The notes below the pieces were generated by a model. That model was not told where the DNA came from, did not search any database, and was given only the letters and a program-made list of their open reading frames with translations. DNA of 64,000 nucleotides from Sphingobacteriaceae bacterium. Lineage in GTDB: Bacteria > Bacteroidota > Bacteroidia > Sphingobacteriales > Sphingobacteriaceae. Position 1 is the stretch's first letter. Each line of letters opens with the position of its first letter. Position numbers and translations under genes: made by a program. The stretch lies in the NCBI GenBank assembly GCA_903642215.1, contig CAHJWG010000004.1:170602-234601 (forward strand), read 5' to 3'. This document shows, piece by piece, positions 33,839 to 42,786 of the stretch.

Positions 33839-35209
33839 ATGGAGGAAAACATTGAGGAAATAGAATTACTACTGGAAGAAGGCAAAGAAGCTGCCCTGAA
33901 AACGTACCTGGATGATTTAAATATTTCGGAAGTAGAACACCTGATTGACGAATTGCCGGAACATGCGGCTACATTTATTGAAACGCTTTCGATTAACCGC
34001 TCTGTTAATGTTTTCAGGATTTTAGATTTCCCGACACAAGAACGGATTATCAAAAAACTTTCCGGGCCGAAAGTTACGGAACTTATCAACGAATTGCCGC
34101 CGGACGACCGTACCGCTTTATTTGGAGAACTGCACGGCGATGCGGTTAAAAAACTAATTATCCTGCTACCGCCGCACGAACGGAAGGAAGCCTTGGCTTT
34201 GCTGGGTTATGAAGAAGACAGTATCGGCCGGTTGATGACGCCGGATTATATCGCGGTAAAATCTCATTGGGACGTAAACCGCGTGCTGGCCCACATCAGG
34301 CGTTACGGCAAAAACTCGGAAACGATTGATGTAATTTATGTAATTGACGATGAGGGAATTTTGCTGGATGACATCCGGATCCGTGATATTTTGGTGGTTG
34401 ACCCGGAAACGCCGATCAGCGAATTGATGGACGACCGGCTGATTTCGCTGCACGTGCACGATCCGCAGGAAGAAGCAATTAATGTTTTCCGGATGAATAA
34501 CCGCGTAGCTTTACCCGTTACCGATCAGGAAAATATTTTGCTGGGCATCGTTACCGTTGATGATATTTTGTGGATCGCAAACGAAGAATACACCGAAGAT
34601 ATCCAGAAAATCGGAGGTACAGAAGCTCTGGACGAACCATATCTGGATATGCCTTTGCTAAAATTGGTTAGAAAGCGCGTTGGCTGGCTCATTATTTTAT
34701 TTTTGGGCGAATTGCTTACTGCAACGGCCATGCAGTATTTTGAAAACGCCATCGAAAAAGCAGTTGTTTTAGCATTATTTATTCCCTTGATTATTTCCAG
34801 CGGCGGCAACAGCGGTTCGCAGGCTTCCACCTTAATTATACAGGCAATGGCTTTAGGGGAAGTTACCATCCCCGACTGGTGGCGAGTAATGCGGCGCGAA
34901 ATTTTATCCGGATTGCTGCTTGGCGTAACGTTAGGAATAATCGGTTTTATGCGGATTTATATCTGGAGCTTGTTCTCGCATGTTTACGGCCCGCACTGGG
35001 CTTTGGTTGGCTTAACGGTTGGCTGCGCACTTACCGGCGTAGTTTTGTGGGGATCGCTGGCCGGTTCGATGCTTCCTTTACTACTTAAAAAATTAGGTGC
35101 CGATCCGGCAACATCGTCTGCACCGTTTGTAGCTACTTTGGTAGATGTAACCGGCTTGGTCATCTATTTTTCTATAGCGGTTTTTATAATGCAGGGCAAA
35201 CTTTTATAG
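33839..35209 (+). CDS. mgtE: Magnesium transporter MgtE
   Basis: The 456-residue product has an MgtE N domain of helical repeats (to about 130), then two CBS modules (IGRLMTPDYIAVK, ISELMDDRLISLHVHDPQEEAI, LPVTDQENILLGIVTVDDIL). Five membrane helices follow from about 280, with the pore sequence LFIPLIISSGGNSGSQASTLIIQA. It is a homodimeric Mg2+ channel gated by Mg2+ binding to the N/CBS domains. Divergent from ychF and monocistronic. Confidence 0.95.
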   Translation: MEENIEEIELLLEEGKEAALKTYLDDLNISEVEHLIDELPEHAATFIETLSINRSVNVFRILDFPTQERIIKKLSGPKVTELINELPPDDRTALFGELHGDAVKKLIILLPPHERKEALALLGYEEDSIGRLMTPDYIAVKSHWDVNRVLAHIRRYGKNSETIDVIYVIDDEGILLDDIRIRDILVVDPETPISELMDDRLISLHVHDPQEEAINVFRMNNRVALPVTDQENILLGIVTVDDILWIANEEYTEDIQKIGGTEALDEPYLDMPLLKLVRKRVGWLIILFLGELLTATAMQYFENAIEKAVVLALFIPLIISSGGNSGSQASTLIIQAMALGEVTIPDWWRVMRREILSGLLLGVTLGIIGFMRIYIWSLFSHVYGPHWALVGLTVGCALTGVVLWGSLAGSMLPLLLKKLGADPATSSAPFVATLVDVTGLVIYFSIAVFIMQGKLL

Positions 35210-35211
35210 GG

Positions 35212-35223
35212 TAAAAACAGTAT
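35212..35223 (+). repeat. R3 dispersed 12-mer
   Basis: TAAAAACAGTAT preceded by GGG, 2 nt after the mgtE stop codon. Confidence 0.7.
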
Positions 35224-35253
35224 TGAATTAACAAAATTACATCAACATAAAAT

Positions 35254-35720
35254 ATGGAAGTAAAAGATACAGGAGCAGCCGGTGAAGCTAATGAAATGCT
35301 GGTTACTTTTGAGAGGCAGAAGCTTTTTTACGCGAAGCAGGGAAATGGGCAAATTTTTTAGGTATTGCCGGGTTTGTGTTTAGCGTATTAACCATCGTTA
35401 GTGCTTTTTCCGTTGGATCTGTAGTTGGGAAACTACAGCAAACTTATGGTGCCGGTTTGGATGCAAAAGCTTTAAGCAGCGGTTTAAGCTTTATGTATAT
35501 TTTATTCGGCGTGCTTATTTTTATGCCGTCTTTATATTTATTTCAGTTTGGGGCCGAACTTAAAAAAGGCTTTGATTATGGCAACCAGGTAGATTTAAAC
35601 CAGGCTTTCCAAAAGTTAAAATCCTATTTCCGTTTCTGGGGAATTTTAATTATCTCTTTTATTGTATTTTACATCACCGTAATTATTAGCTCGGTTGCCG
35701 GCGGAGGATTAAAAATATAG
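35254..35720 (+). pseudogene. DUF5362-like membrane protein gene with a 2-nt frameshift
   Basis: The ATG at 35254 starts MEVKDTGAAGEANEMLVTFE, but the frame closes soon after in a different frame from the rest. From about 35314 another frame reads EAEAFLREAGKWANFLGIAGFV... and continues through two to three membrane helices (IVSAFSVGSVVG, FMYILFGVLIFMPSLYLFQFGAEL, FWGILIISFIVFYITVIIS) to 35720. The offset fits a duplicated AG in GAGAGGCAG (35311-35319); removing two bases joins both parts into about 155 residues matching the usual layout of this small membrane family. A GTG at 35376 could start a truncated form. Either a pseudogene or a sequencing error. Confidence 0.7.
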
Positions 35721-35755
35721 TTTTTTGATGGATCTGTTTTAGATAGCTTCAAACT

Positions 35756-35786
35756 AAAAAATCCAGCCTCGCAGCCGGATTTTTTT
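35756..35786. terminator. Bidirectional terminator
   Basis: AAAAAATCC and GGATTTTTTT arms around a GC-rich centre, between the convergent DUF5362-like and DUF3276 genes. Confidence 0.7.
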
Positions 35787-35819
35787 ATTGATAAAGTTTA
35801 GATAGGTAGGTTAAAGTTT

Positions 35820-36152
35820 TTATATCCCGAACGAGAAATCATCAGTAATTTTTGCGCTTGTGCTATCGCTGCTTTCCGCAAATTCATAGCGTTTTTCTGT
35901 AACTTCCTGATGCGCTTTAATGTAATCGGTTGTCTCTTTAAAGCCTTCTGCAAATTTTTCAAAATCTTCCTTGTACAGGAAAATTTTATGTTTTACAAAA
36001 ACACCATCTTCCAAACGCTTTTTACTTTCGGTTATCGTAATATAATAATCGTTTGAACGTGTTGCTTTAACATCAAAAAAATAAGTTCTTTTTCCGGCTC
36101 TTACTTTTTTTGAATAGACCTCCTCACGGTCTCTGCTATCAAAATCTCCCAT
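35820..36152 (-). CDS. DUF3276 (PUR-alpha-like) nucleic-acid-binding protein
   Basis: The 110-residue protein begins MGDFDSRDREEVYSKKVRAGKRTYFFDVKATRSNDYYITITESKKR, the conserved core of the Bacteroidota/Spirochaete PUR-domain family; Borrelia members bind single-stranded nucleic acids. KIFLYKEDFEKFAEGF follows and the C-terminus is acidic. The ATG at 36152 is preferred to a TTG two codons upstream. Highly conserved across the phylum; probably an RNA/ssDNA-binding regulator. Confidence 0.9.
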   Translation of the reverse strand: MGDFDSRDREEVYSKKVRAGKRTYFFDVKATRSNDYYITITESKKRLEDGVFVKHKIFLYKEDFEKFAEGFKETTDYIKAHQEVTEKRYEFAESSDSTSAKITDDFSFGI

Positions 36153-36274
36153 TTGCAATAGTTTACGTTAATTTGACTGCGATAAATATAATGCTTTTTT
36201 GAAATTACAAAAGAAAAAAGCACACTATGTGTATATTTTTTTTACGGACATATACTTAATAAAGTTTCCGGGCG

Positions 36275-38065
36275 TTAGCTTAAACTTTCAGATTCTTCAA
36301 GCAGCTGCTTTTCGTACAGTTCAAAATAAGTTCCCTTTTTTGCAAGCAGCGCATGGTGCGTTCCCTGTTCTGTAATTACGCCGTTATCCAGCACAATAAT
36401 TTTATCTGCGTTTTTGATTGTAGAAATCCGATGTGCAATTAGCAAACTGGTTCTGTTTTGCATCACTTCACCTAAATTATTTAAAATTTCTTCCTCAGTT
36501 TTGGTATCTACAGCAGAAAGGCAATCATCAAATATTAAAATTTTTGGCTGCTTAAAAACAGCACGCGCGATAGAAACCCGCTGTTTTTGTCCGCCCGAAA
36601 GCGTTACGCCGCGCTCGCCGATCATCGTGGTAAAACCTTCATCAAAAGCAATAATATTATCGTAAACTGCTGCGGATTTTGCTGCATTTTCCACGCGATT
36701 CATATCCATTTTATCAACACTAAAAGCAATATTATTGGCAATGGTATCCGAAAATAAAAAAACTTCCTGCGGCACAAAACCGGTTTGGGCTCGATAATTT
36801 TCGAGGTTTAGTTGCCGGATTGGTTTTCCGTCAATCAAAATCTCGCCCGAAGTACAATCATACATCCGCATTAATAAGTTGGCCAGGGTAGATTTCCCCG
36901 AACCTGTCCGGCCGATAACGGCAATCAGTTCGCCGGGTGCAACCGTAAACGATACTTCTTTTAAGGCAACAATTTTGGTATCGGGATAAACAAAACTTAC
37001 GTTTTTAAACTCTATATTTCCTTTAATATCCATTGCCGGAACGTTAGGCTGATCAATTTCGGAAACCGTTTGCAAGTATTCGTTAATCCGTTTTTGGGAA
37101 GCTGCCGCACGCTGAATCAGGGAAGTAACCCAGCCCAAACTCAAAACCGGGAAGGTGAGCAGGTTAACGTAAACAATAAATTCGGCAATGTTTCCGGCGG
37201 TGATATTGCCTTTCATCACTTCAATCCCGCCAACGTAAACGGTAATCAAAGTGCTTAAACCGGCCAGCAAAAGCATCACCGGATAAAATAATGCCTGCAC
37301 TTTTACCAAAGAAAGCGAATCGGTTTTGTAAGCTTCGCTTTCTTTCCGGAAGCTGCCGGTAATAAAATTTTCACGTACGTAAGATTTGATGACACGAATG
37401 CCGGAAAAACTTTCCTGCACAAAACTGGACAGGCCCGAAAGCCGTTCCTGGATGCGTTCGCTGCGGTGGTTAATTTCCATATTTACTAAATAAATAGCCA
37501 GCGCAAGTACTGGAAGCGGCAGCAAACTAAAAACCGCCAGCCGAACGTTTACCGTCAGCATCGCATAAATAACCATTAAAAACAGTACGGCCGTGTTGAT
37601 GGCATACATAATACTCGGGCCGAGGTACATGCGCACACGGCTAACATCTTCGGTTACGCGGTTCATTAAATCGCCGGTATTATTTCTGCGGTAAAAAGCC
37701 AGTGATAATTTTTGGTAATGTGCATAAATTTCGTTTTTCAAATCATACTCGATACGCCGCGACATTACGATGATGGTTTGCCGCATAAAAAACAGGAACA
37801 TCCCGCGTAAAACCGCCATCAGCAGCACAATTGCACCAAACAAAAGCAGGCTGTCGCCAAGTAAATTGTAGATAATTTGCTGCCTTTCGAAACCATTGTA
37901 CAAATGATAAATGCGGATATTTTCGGTCACTAAATCAAAAGAAAGCCTGATAACCGGCGCAGGCAGCACGCCGAAAACGTTGGAAATAATAACAAATAAA
38001 ATTCCCGGAATTAATTGCCAGCGGTATTTCCAGAAATATTTGTTGAGGTGCGCGAGATGTTTCAT
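36275..38065 (-). CDS. ABC-type multidrug/lipid exporter (fused permease-ATPase)
   Basis: The start is the ATG at 38065 (MKHLAHLNKYFWKYRWQL); the upstream in-frame codon is a GTG. The 596-residue half-transporter has six membrane helices (to about 320), then the ATPase domain with IGRTGSGKSTLANLL (Walker A), the Q-loop TGFVPQEVFLFSDT, the signature TLSGGQKQRVSIARAV, Walker B KILIFDDCLSAVD and the switch histidine LIAHRIST. The Walker B catalytic glutamate position is occupied by Asp (DD), as in a subset of type IV exporters. It exports lipids or drugs as a homodimer. One R3 12-mer lies inside at 36952. Confidence 0.92.
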   Translation of the reverse strand: MKHLAHLNKYFWKYRWQLIPGILFVIISNVFGVLPAPVIRLSFDLVTENIRIYHLYNGFERQQIIYNLLGDSLLLFGAIVLLMAVLRGMFLFFMRQTIIVMSRRIEYDLKNEIYAHYQKLSLAFYRRNNTGDLMNRVTEDVSRVRMYLGPSIMYAINTAVLFLMVIYAMLTVNVRLAVFSLLPLPVLALAIYLVNMEINHRSERIQERLSGLSSFVQESFSGIRVIKSYVRENFITGSFRKESEAYKTDSLSLVKVQALFYPVMLLLAGLSTLITVYVGGIEVMKGNITAGNIAEFIVYVNLLTFPVLSLGWVTSLIQRAAASQKRINEYLQTVSEIDQPNVPAMDIKGNIEFKNVSFVYPDTKIVALKEVSFTVAPGELIAVIGRTGSGKSTLANLLMRMYDCTSGEILIDGKPIRQLNLENYRAQTGFVPQEVFLFSDTIANNIAFSVDKMDMNRVENAAKSAAVYDNIIAFDEGFTTMIGERGVTLSGGQKQRVSIARAVFKQPKILIFDDCLSAVDTKTEEEILNNLGEVMQNRTSLLIAHRISTIKNADKIIVLDNGVITEQGTHHALLAKKGTYFELYEKQLLEESESLS

Positions 38066-38126
38066 AAACACCACAAATTTAAAAAACACTTTTTAACATT
38101 TTGCTGCTCTCGGATATTAAGCGGCC

Positions 38127-38156
38127 ATACTGTTTTTATCGGTTAAAAATCAGCAG
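38127..38156 (-). repeat. R3 repeat, extended form with partner arm
   Basis: ATACTGTTTTTATCGG followed by TTAAAAATCAG, in the divergent region between the ABC exporter and nusB. Confidence 0.65.
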
Positions 38157-38193
38157 CCTGATTTAGGTTTTGAGTAGAATTGAACAGGAATAT

Positions 38194-38224
38194 TTGCTTC
38201 GGTTGCTTAAAAAACCTACTTTTG
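38194..38224 (+). promoter_or_regulatory. Promoter of the nusB operon
   Basis: TTG (38194-38196), exactly 20 nt, then TACTTTTG (38217-38224): a full match to the Bacteroidota primary sigma consensus TTG-N19/21-TAnnTTTG. It predicts a leader of roughly 90 nt. Confidence 0.75.
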
Positions 38225-38322
38225 CACCAACAGATACAAAGTTGGTTTGAACAAAAAAACCGGCAAATTATACAAAATACTATTGCGGTTGTTTGATTTC
38301 CGCAGATCGTTCTTATCAAAAT

Positions 38323-39270
38323 ATGTTAAATAGAAGGCAACTCAGAATAAAAGTTTTACAGGCATTGTATGCTTACAAACAATCTGAAAATAAAGAAATA
38401 AATGCCCACGAAAAACTGCTGCTGCAAAGTGTAGACAAGGTTTTCGAGATGTACATCTGGATGCTTTCTTTAATTAGCGAAACGGTGCAATATGCAGAAC
38501 CTGATGCCGAAGAACGCGCCAACAAACACTTGCCTACAGAAGCTGATTTAGCTGCCAATCAAAAAATCCTGCAAAATAAATTTATCGTTTCCCTCCATAA
38601 AAACCCGGAATATATTGCCGGTTTAAAAAAGTATAAAGTAGATTGGAGTTTTGATCCGGAGATGGCACGCTCACTTTTTTATGCCTTAAAAGAAGCACCG
38701 GAATATCAGGCATATCTGGAAAGTACGGCGGATTCTATCCAGGCAGATAAGGATATTATCAAGTTTATTTTTAAAAAAGTGATTTTGAAATCGCCGCTGG
38801 CAGAACAGGTTTTTGAAGAGAAATTTTTAAACTGGCCGGTTGATAAAGATACTTTGCAGGCGATGATTGCCAAAACGTTTAAAAATTTTTCGCACGAAGA
38901 ATATCAGAAAAATAAACTGGCCGAACTGAGTTTGGATTGGGTGGAAGACCGGGAGTTTTTGGTTACGCTTTTCCAACAAACTATTCGTTATGACAGCGAA
39001 TATCAACAGCTAATCGGCGACAAAATCCAAAATTGGGAAGCCGAACGGATTGCCATGATGGATACTTTATTAATGAAAATGGCTTTGTGCGAGTTTTTAG
39101 GGTTTCCATCCATCCCGGTAAAAGTTACGATTAACGAATACCTCGAAATTTCCAAAGAGTTTAGTACGCCCAAAAGCAATTCATTTATAAACGGTATCTT
39201 AGATAAAGTTTTATTTGAACTTAAAAACAATAATAAAATCAAAAAATCCGGTCGTGGGTTAGTAGATTAA
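38323..39270 (+). CDS. nusB: Transcription antitermination factor NusB (long form)
   Basis: The start is the ATG at 38323 (MLNRRQLRIKVLQALYAYKQ); an in-frame TTG at 38293 is rejected. At 315 residues it is about twice the length of E. coli NusB. The C-terminal half carries the NusB fold (WEAERIAMMDTLLMKMALCEFLGFPSIPVKVTINEYLEISKEFSTPKSNSFINGILDKVL), and the N-terminal half is the extension usual in Bacteroidota. It binds boxA RNA with NusE in rRNA antitermination. First gene of a run nusB-DUF1573-yajC-ybbR-coaE-exonuclease-DUF5522. Confidence 0.92.
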   Translation: MLNRRQLRIKVLQALYAYKQSENKEINAHEKLLLQSVDKVFEMYIWMLSLISETVQYAEPDAEERANKHLPTEADLAANQKILQNKFIVSLHKNPEYIAGLKKYKVDWSFDPEMARSLFYALKEAPEYQAYLESTADSIQADKDIIKFIFKKVILKSPLAEQVFEEKFLNWPVDKDTLQAMIAKTFKNFSHEEYQKNKLAELSLDWVEDREFLVTLFQQTIRYDSEYQQLIGDKIQNWEAERIAMMDTLLMKMALCEFLGFPSIPVKVTINEYLEISKEFSTPKSNSFINGILDKVLFELKNNNKIKKSGRGLVD

Positions 39271-39276
39271 TTTTTT

Positions 39277-39705
39277 ATGAAAAAGTATTTAATTATGCTC
39301 GCCGCAGTTGGTTTACTGGCGGCTTGCAATCAAAAAAACGGTACACAGGATAATGCTTCGGCAACCGAAAAAACTGCGGTTGGCAATAGCCCGGTTTTAA
39401 AATTTGATAAAGAAATTTACGATTTTGGTAAGATCAAGGCCGGCGATAAAGTAAGTTATAGTTACAGTTTTGTAAATACCGGTAAATCACCGTTGATTAT
39501 TACAAACGCCGTTGCAAGCTGCGGTTGCACAATCCCGAGCTGGCCTAAAAAACCGATAAATCCGGGTGCAAAAGAAGCGATTAAAGTAATTTTTGACAGC
39601 GCAGGAAAATCCGGTTTAATTGATAAACAAGTTACCATCACCGCAAATACAACGCCGGCACAAACTATTGTACACCTGATCGGCGAAATAGAAACAAAAA
39701 AATAA
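39277..39705 (+). CDS. DUF1573 lipoprotein
   Basis: The 142-residue product begins MKKYLIMLAAVGLLAACNQK, with lipobox LAAC. It is followed by one immunoglobulin-like DUF1573 domain (FDFGKIKAGDKVSYSYSFVNTGKSPLIITNAVASCGCTIPSWPKKPINPG). The SCGCT motif is diagnostic. Predicted outer-membrane or periplasmic lipoprotein, common in Bacteroidota, function unknown. It starts 6 nt after the nusB stop and 28 nt before yajC. Confidence 0.92.
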   Translation: MKKYLIMLAAVGLLAACNQKNGTQDNASATEKTAVGNSPVLKFDKEIYDFGKIKAGDKVSYSYSFVNTGKSPLIITNAVASCGCTIPSWPKKPINPGAKEAIKVIFDSAGKSGLIDKQVTITANTTPAQTIVHLIGEIETKK

Positions 39706-39733
39706 TTTCATTTATAAAAACAGTAAAATCAAC

Positions 39734-40054
39734 ATGATTTCAACAATTTTTTTACAGCTGCCAGGCGGATTGAGTGCATATGGCCAATTTATTCCGCTGG
39801 TATTGATTATCGTCGTTTTTTATTTTTTCATGATTCGGCCGCAGGTTAAAAAGCAAAAAGATCAGAAAAAGTATGTCGATGAATTAAAAAAAGGAGATAA
39901 GGTAGTTACCAGTGCAGGCATCCATGGAAAAATTGTAGAAGTTGGCGATGCAACTATTTTAATCGAGGTTGATAATAACGTGAAAATCCGTTTTGATAAA
40001 GGTTCCATTTCTTTGGAAGCTTCGAGATTGTTAAATCAGCCGGCAAAAGTTTAA
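39734..40054 (+). CDS. yajC: Preprotein translocase subunit YajC
   Basis: The 106-residue product has one N-terminal membrane helix (FIPLVLIIVVFYFFMIRPQVKKQKDQKKYVDEL) followed by the conserved GDKVVTSAGIHGKIVEVGDATILIEVDNNVKIRFDKGSI. It assists SecDF in protein export. A terminator and an R3 repeat follow it, separating it from ybbR. Confidence 0.95.
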   Translation: MISTIFLQLPGGLSAYGQFIPLVLIIVVFYFFMIRPQVKKQKDQKKYVDELKKGDKVVTSAGIHGKIVEVGDATILIEVDNNVKIRFDKGSISLEASRLLNQPAKV

Positions 40055-40061
40055 ACAAAGC

Positions 40062-40099
40062 AAAATCATCAAAGCGATATAAAACTTTGATGATTTTTT
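40062..40099 (+). terminator. Hairpin terminator after yajC
   Basis: AAAATCATCAAAG and CTTTGATGATTTTTT form a 12-13 bp stem followed by T residues, 8 nt after yajC. It may attenuate rather than end transcription, since ybbR follows at once. Confidence 0.75.
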
Positions 40100-40104
40100 A
40101 CCGG

Positions 40105-40116
40105 TAAAAACAGTAT
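40105..40116 (+). repeat. R3 12-mer overlapping the ybbR start codon
   Basis: CCGGTAAAAACAGTATGG: the final AT of the 12-mer is the first two bases of the ybbR ATG (40115-40117), so the repeat occupies the ribosome-binding region. Confidence 0.75.
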
Positions 40117-41059
40117 GGCAATTTTCAAATTATCCAGGGCAGAGCGCAGGCGGATTTCCGTTTTTATTACCTGCTTTGTGTTGGCGGTAGTTGCCTGGAT
40201 ATTTGTTACGCTGTCTAATAATTATACTTTCCCCGTTAAAATCGTTCTGAATTTTAAAAATCAGCCTTTGCGAAAAGCTTTTTATGCTTTGCAGGCCGAT
40301 ACAGTTGTGGCCTTAGTTGGCGGTACGGGCTGGCAAAAGCTTTTTTCTAACATCACTCCCGGGAACAGAAAAGTGAATGTTGACCTGCAAAAATTAGAAA
40401 CGCAAAACTTTATTGTTTTAAGTAATCAGTTACCGCAAATCAATCAGAAAACAGATAAAAATCAAATAATTTCTTTTAACCCGGATACGGTTTTCTTTGA
40501 TTTTGCAGTCCGAAAAGTAAAACGTGTGCCCGTAAACCTAACAGCCGATATAAGCTATCAGCATCAGTTTGCGCGTTCCGGAGATGTTAATTTAAACCCG
40601 AACTTTGTAACAATTAGTGGCCCGGCTGCTTACGTGGATTCTGTAACCAGCTGGAAAACAGATTCTTTAACAGTAAAAAAAGCAAGCGGAAATATTGTTT
40701 CCAAACTAAACCTCCTTCAGCCCAAAGAAAACAATGTGAGCGTTTATCCAAAAACAATCGACGTAAAAATACCGGTGGAAGAGTTTACGGAGAAAACGCT
40801 CGAAATACCAATCAAGCTGATCAACAATAGGGTTTACAGGCAGGTAACGCTTTTTCCAAAAAAAGTAAAGGTTACTTTTATGGTTTCTTTAAACAATTAT
40901 CCGGAAATAGATACTGATTTTTTTGAAGCGGTTGCGGATCTTGATGCCTGGCAAAAAAACGGCTCTGTTAATTTGCCGGTTAAGCTAAAACAGCAGCCGG
41001 TTTACTGCAATATTATCAGCGTTCAGCCGGCAAGCATTAATTTTATCGTCCGTAAATAA
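40115..41059 (+). CDS. YbbR-like domain protein
   Basis: The 314-residue product has one N-terminal membrane helix (ISVFITCFVLAVVAWIFVTLSNNYTF) and then tandem YbbR-type beta domains (for example VKRVPVNLTADISYQHQF, VTISGPAAYVDSV, EFTEKTLEIPIKLIN). In Firmicutes, YbbR/CdaR regulates the diadenylate cyclase CdaA. No cdaA is adjacent here, although a DAC-like protein is present at 54.4 kb. It overlaps coaE by 1 nt (TAATG), so the two are coupled. Confidence 0.85.
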   Translation: MAIFKLSRAERRRISVFITCFVLAVVAWIFVTLSNNYTFPVKIVLNFKNQPLRKAFYALQADTVVALVGGTGWQKLFSNITPGNRKVNVDLQKLETQNFIVLSNQLPQINQKTDKNQIISFNPDTVFFDFAVRKVKRVPVNLTADISYQHQFARSGDVNLNPNFVTISGPAAYVDSVTSWKTDSLTVKKASGNIVSKLNLLQPKENNVSVYPKTIDVKIPVEEFTEKTLEIPIKLINNRVYRQVTLFPKKVKVTFMVSLNNYPEIDTDFFEAVADLDAWQKNGSVNLPVKLKQQPVYCNIISVQPASINFIVRK

Positions 41060-41658
41060 TGTTGAGAATTGGGATAACGGGCAATATCGGCAGCGGTAAA
41101 ACAACAGTTTGCAGGCTTTTTGAATTGCTGGGCGTGCCGGTTTTTTATGCTGATTATCATGCTAAAAAAGTAATGACCGAAGATTTGGTTTTGGTAGAAG
41201 CCATCCGTAAAACTTTTGGAAAAGAAGCTTATTTTGAAGACCAAACCCTCAACAGAAAGTATATTTCCAGCATTGTTTTTAATAATGATGCTGAACTTAA
41301 AAAGCTGAACGCACTGGTGCATCCCGCGGTTTTTCGTGCTTTTGATGTTTGGGCGGAGCAATATCAGCATAAAAATTATGTGCTAAAAGAAGCAGCCTTG
41401 TTGTTTGAAAGCGGGTCTGACCAGCAATGTGATCAAACAATTGTGGTTTCGGCTACGCTTGATGAACGTGTTAAACGTGTTATGCAGCGTGATAATTTAA
41501 GCGAAGAAGAAGTTCTCGGCAGAGAAAAAAAACAAATGCCGCAGGTAGAAAAGGAGGCAAAAGCGGATTTCATCATCCTGAATGAAGCACAAACGATGGT
41601 GATTCCGCAGGTTTTAAAAATTAATGAAGCATTGTTGGAGCTGGCAAAAAAACAATGA
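41059..41658 (+). CDS. coaE: Dephospho-CoA kinase
   Basis: The 199-residue product has the P-loop IGITGNIGSGKTTVCRLFELLGVPVFYADYHAKKVM, HPAVFRAFDVWAEQ and VVSATLDERVKRVMQRDNLSEEEVLGRE. It phosphorylates the 3'-OH of dephospho-CoA in the last step of CoA synthesis. It overlaps ybbR by 1 nt and the exonuclease gene by 4 nt. Confidence 0.95.
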   Translation: MLRIGITGNIGSGKTTVCRLFELLGVPVFYADYHAKKVMTEDLVLVEAIRKTFGKEAYFEDQTLNRKYISSIVFNNDAELKKLNALVHPAVFRAFDVWAEQYQHKNYVLKEAALLFESGSDQQCDQTIVVSATLDERVKRVMQRDNLSEEEVLGREKKQMPQVEKEAKADFIILNEAQTMVIPQVLKINEALLELAKKQ

Positions 41659-42593
41659 TCCGTGAATATTTTTTAACGCTAACTGCTAACGGATTGTATT
41701 GCAGTGAAGGAGATTTTTACTTGGATCCTTTAAAACCGGTGCCAACTGCCGTTATTTCTCACGCACATGCAGACCATGCAATCGGCGGCCATCAGCAGGT
41801 TTTTGCAACTGAAGCCACGCTCGCTTTTATGGATTTGCGATATGGAAAAAACGCCGGAAAAGCCAAGCAAATCATTCCTTATCACCAAAAATTTACGATA
41901 AAAGAAGTACAAATTACATTGATCCCGGCCGGCCATATTTTAGGTTCTGCACAGGTTTTAATGGAGTTTGACGGGGTGAGATATTTATACACCGGCGATT
42001 TTAAACTACAGCCGGATGCGACCTGTGAAATGCTGGAATGGGTAAAAGCAGATGTTTTGATTACGGAAACCACGTTTGCAAATCCGGCAATAAAACATCC
42101 TGACCAGGTTTTGGAGATCGAAAAACTCAACCGAATTTCGGGCAATATTTTACTCGGTGCTTATGCTTTGGGTAAAAGCCAGCGTTTAATCCAAATGATT
42201 AATCAGTTTTGCCCGGAGAAAGAAATACTGGTTCACCGACAAATTGATCCGATCAATCGTGTTTATGAAAAGTTTGGTTTTTTAAGCGGAAAGTATCGTT
42301 TGTATGATCGTAAATCCATCAAAACACAAAATAATTTTATCTATTTAGTGCCGCCGTTTACGTTTCACAGTTACATCCGGGCAACCGGTTTGCGCCGGAT
42401 TTTTGCTTCCGGCTGGAAAAACCTGCAAACCAATCCACAGGATTCGCTATATATTTCGGACCATGCCGATTGGCGTGATATTTTATTAATGATAGATAAA
42501 GTACAACCCGAACAAGTTTGGACTTTGCATGGAAACGGCCTGCACCTGCAACAATATTATTCGGGAAAACTGCGGGTAAAAATTTTAAACTGA
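41655..42593 (+). CDS. Metallo-beta-lactamase-fold exonuclease (ligase-associated/CPSF-like)
   Basis: The 312-residue product has AVISHAHADHAIGGH (HxHxDH zinc motif), IPAGHILGSAQVLME, YLYTGDFKLQPD and ADVLITETTFANP, and ends with YISDHADWRDILLMI...VWTLHG. This is the mRNA 3'-end-processing/exonuclease-like MBL family, often annotated as exonuclease and near DNA ligase in some genomes. No ligase is nearby here. Coupled to coaE (ATGA) and to the downstream DUF5522 gene (TGATG). Role in DNA or RNA 3'-end processing is inferred from family. Confidence 0.85.
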   Translation: MIREYFLTLTANGLYCSEGDFYLDPLKPVPTAVISHAHADHAIGGHQQVFATEATLAFMDLRYGKNAGKAKQIIPYHQKFTIKEVQITLIPAGHILGSAQVLMEFDGVRYLYTGDFKLQPDATCEMLEWVKADVLITETTFANPAIKHPDQVLEIEKLNRISGNILLGAYALGKSQRLIQMINQFCPEKEILVHRQIDPINRVYEKFGFLSGKYRLYDRKSIKTQNNFIYLVPPFTFHSYIRATGLRRIFASGWKNLQTNPQDSLYISDHADWRDILLMIDKVQPEQVWTLHGNGLHLQQYYSGKLRVKILN

Positions 42594-42760
42594 TGAAAGA
42601 AGAAAACGAGGATTTTTACCTGGATGAAAACGGCAATACTGTTTTTACGGCTAAATTTCATTTAAAAAGAGGTTACTGCTGCAAAAACAAATGCCGCAAC
42701 TGTCCGTGGAATTACGCCGGAAATCAACAAAAAAAGTTGTCGGATGATAAATTATTATAA
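42593..42760 (+). CDS. Small cysteine-rich DUF5522 protein
   Basis: The 55-residue product (MKEENEDFYLDENGNTVFTAKFHLKRGYCCKNKCRNCPW...) starts within the upstream stop (TGATG). The conserved CC-x3-C-x2-C set suggests a metal site. This small family is common after DNA/RNA enzymes in Bacteroidota, and its function is unknown. One R3 12-mer (42636) is in the coding sequence. Confidence 0.85.
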   Translation: MKEENEDFYLDENGNTVFTAKFHLKRGYCCKNKCRNCPWNYAGNQQKKLSDDKLL

Positions 42761-42786
42761 ATTTACATTGTTAGTCGAATTACATT

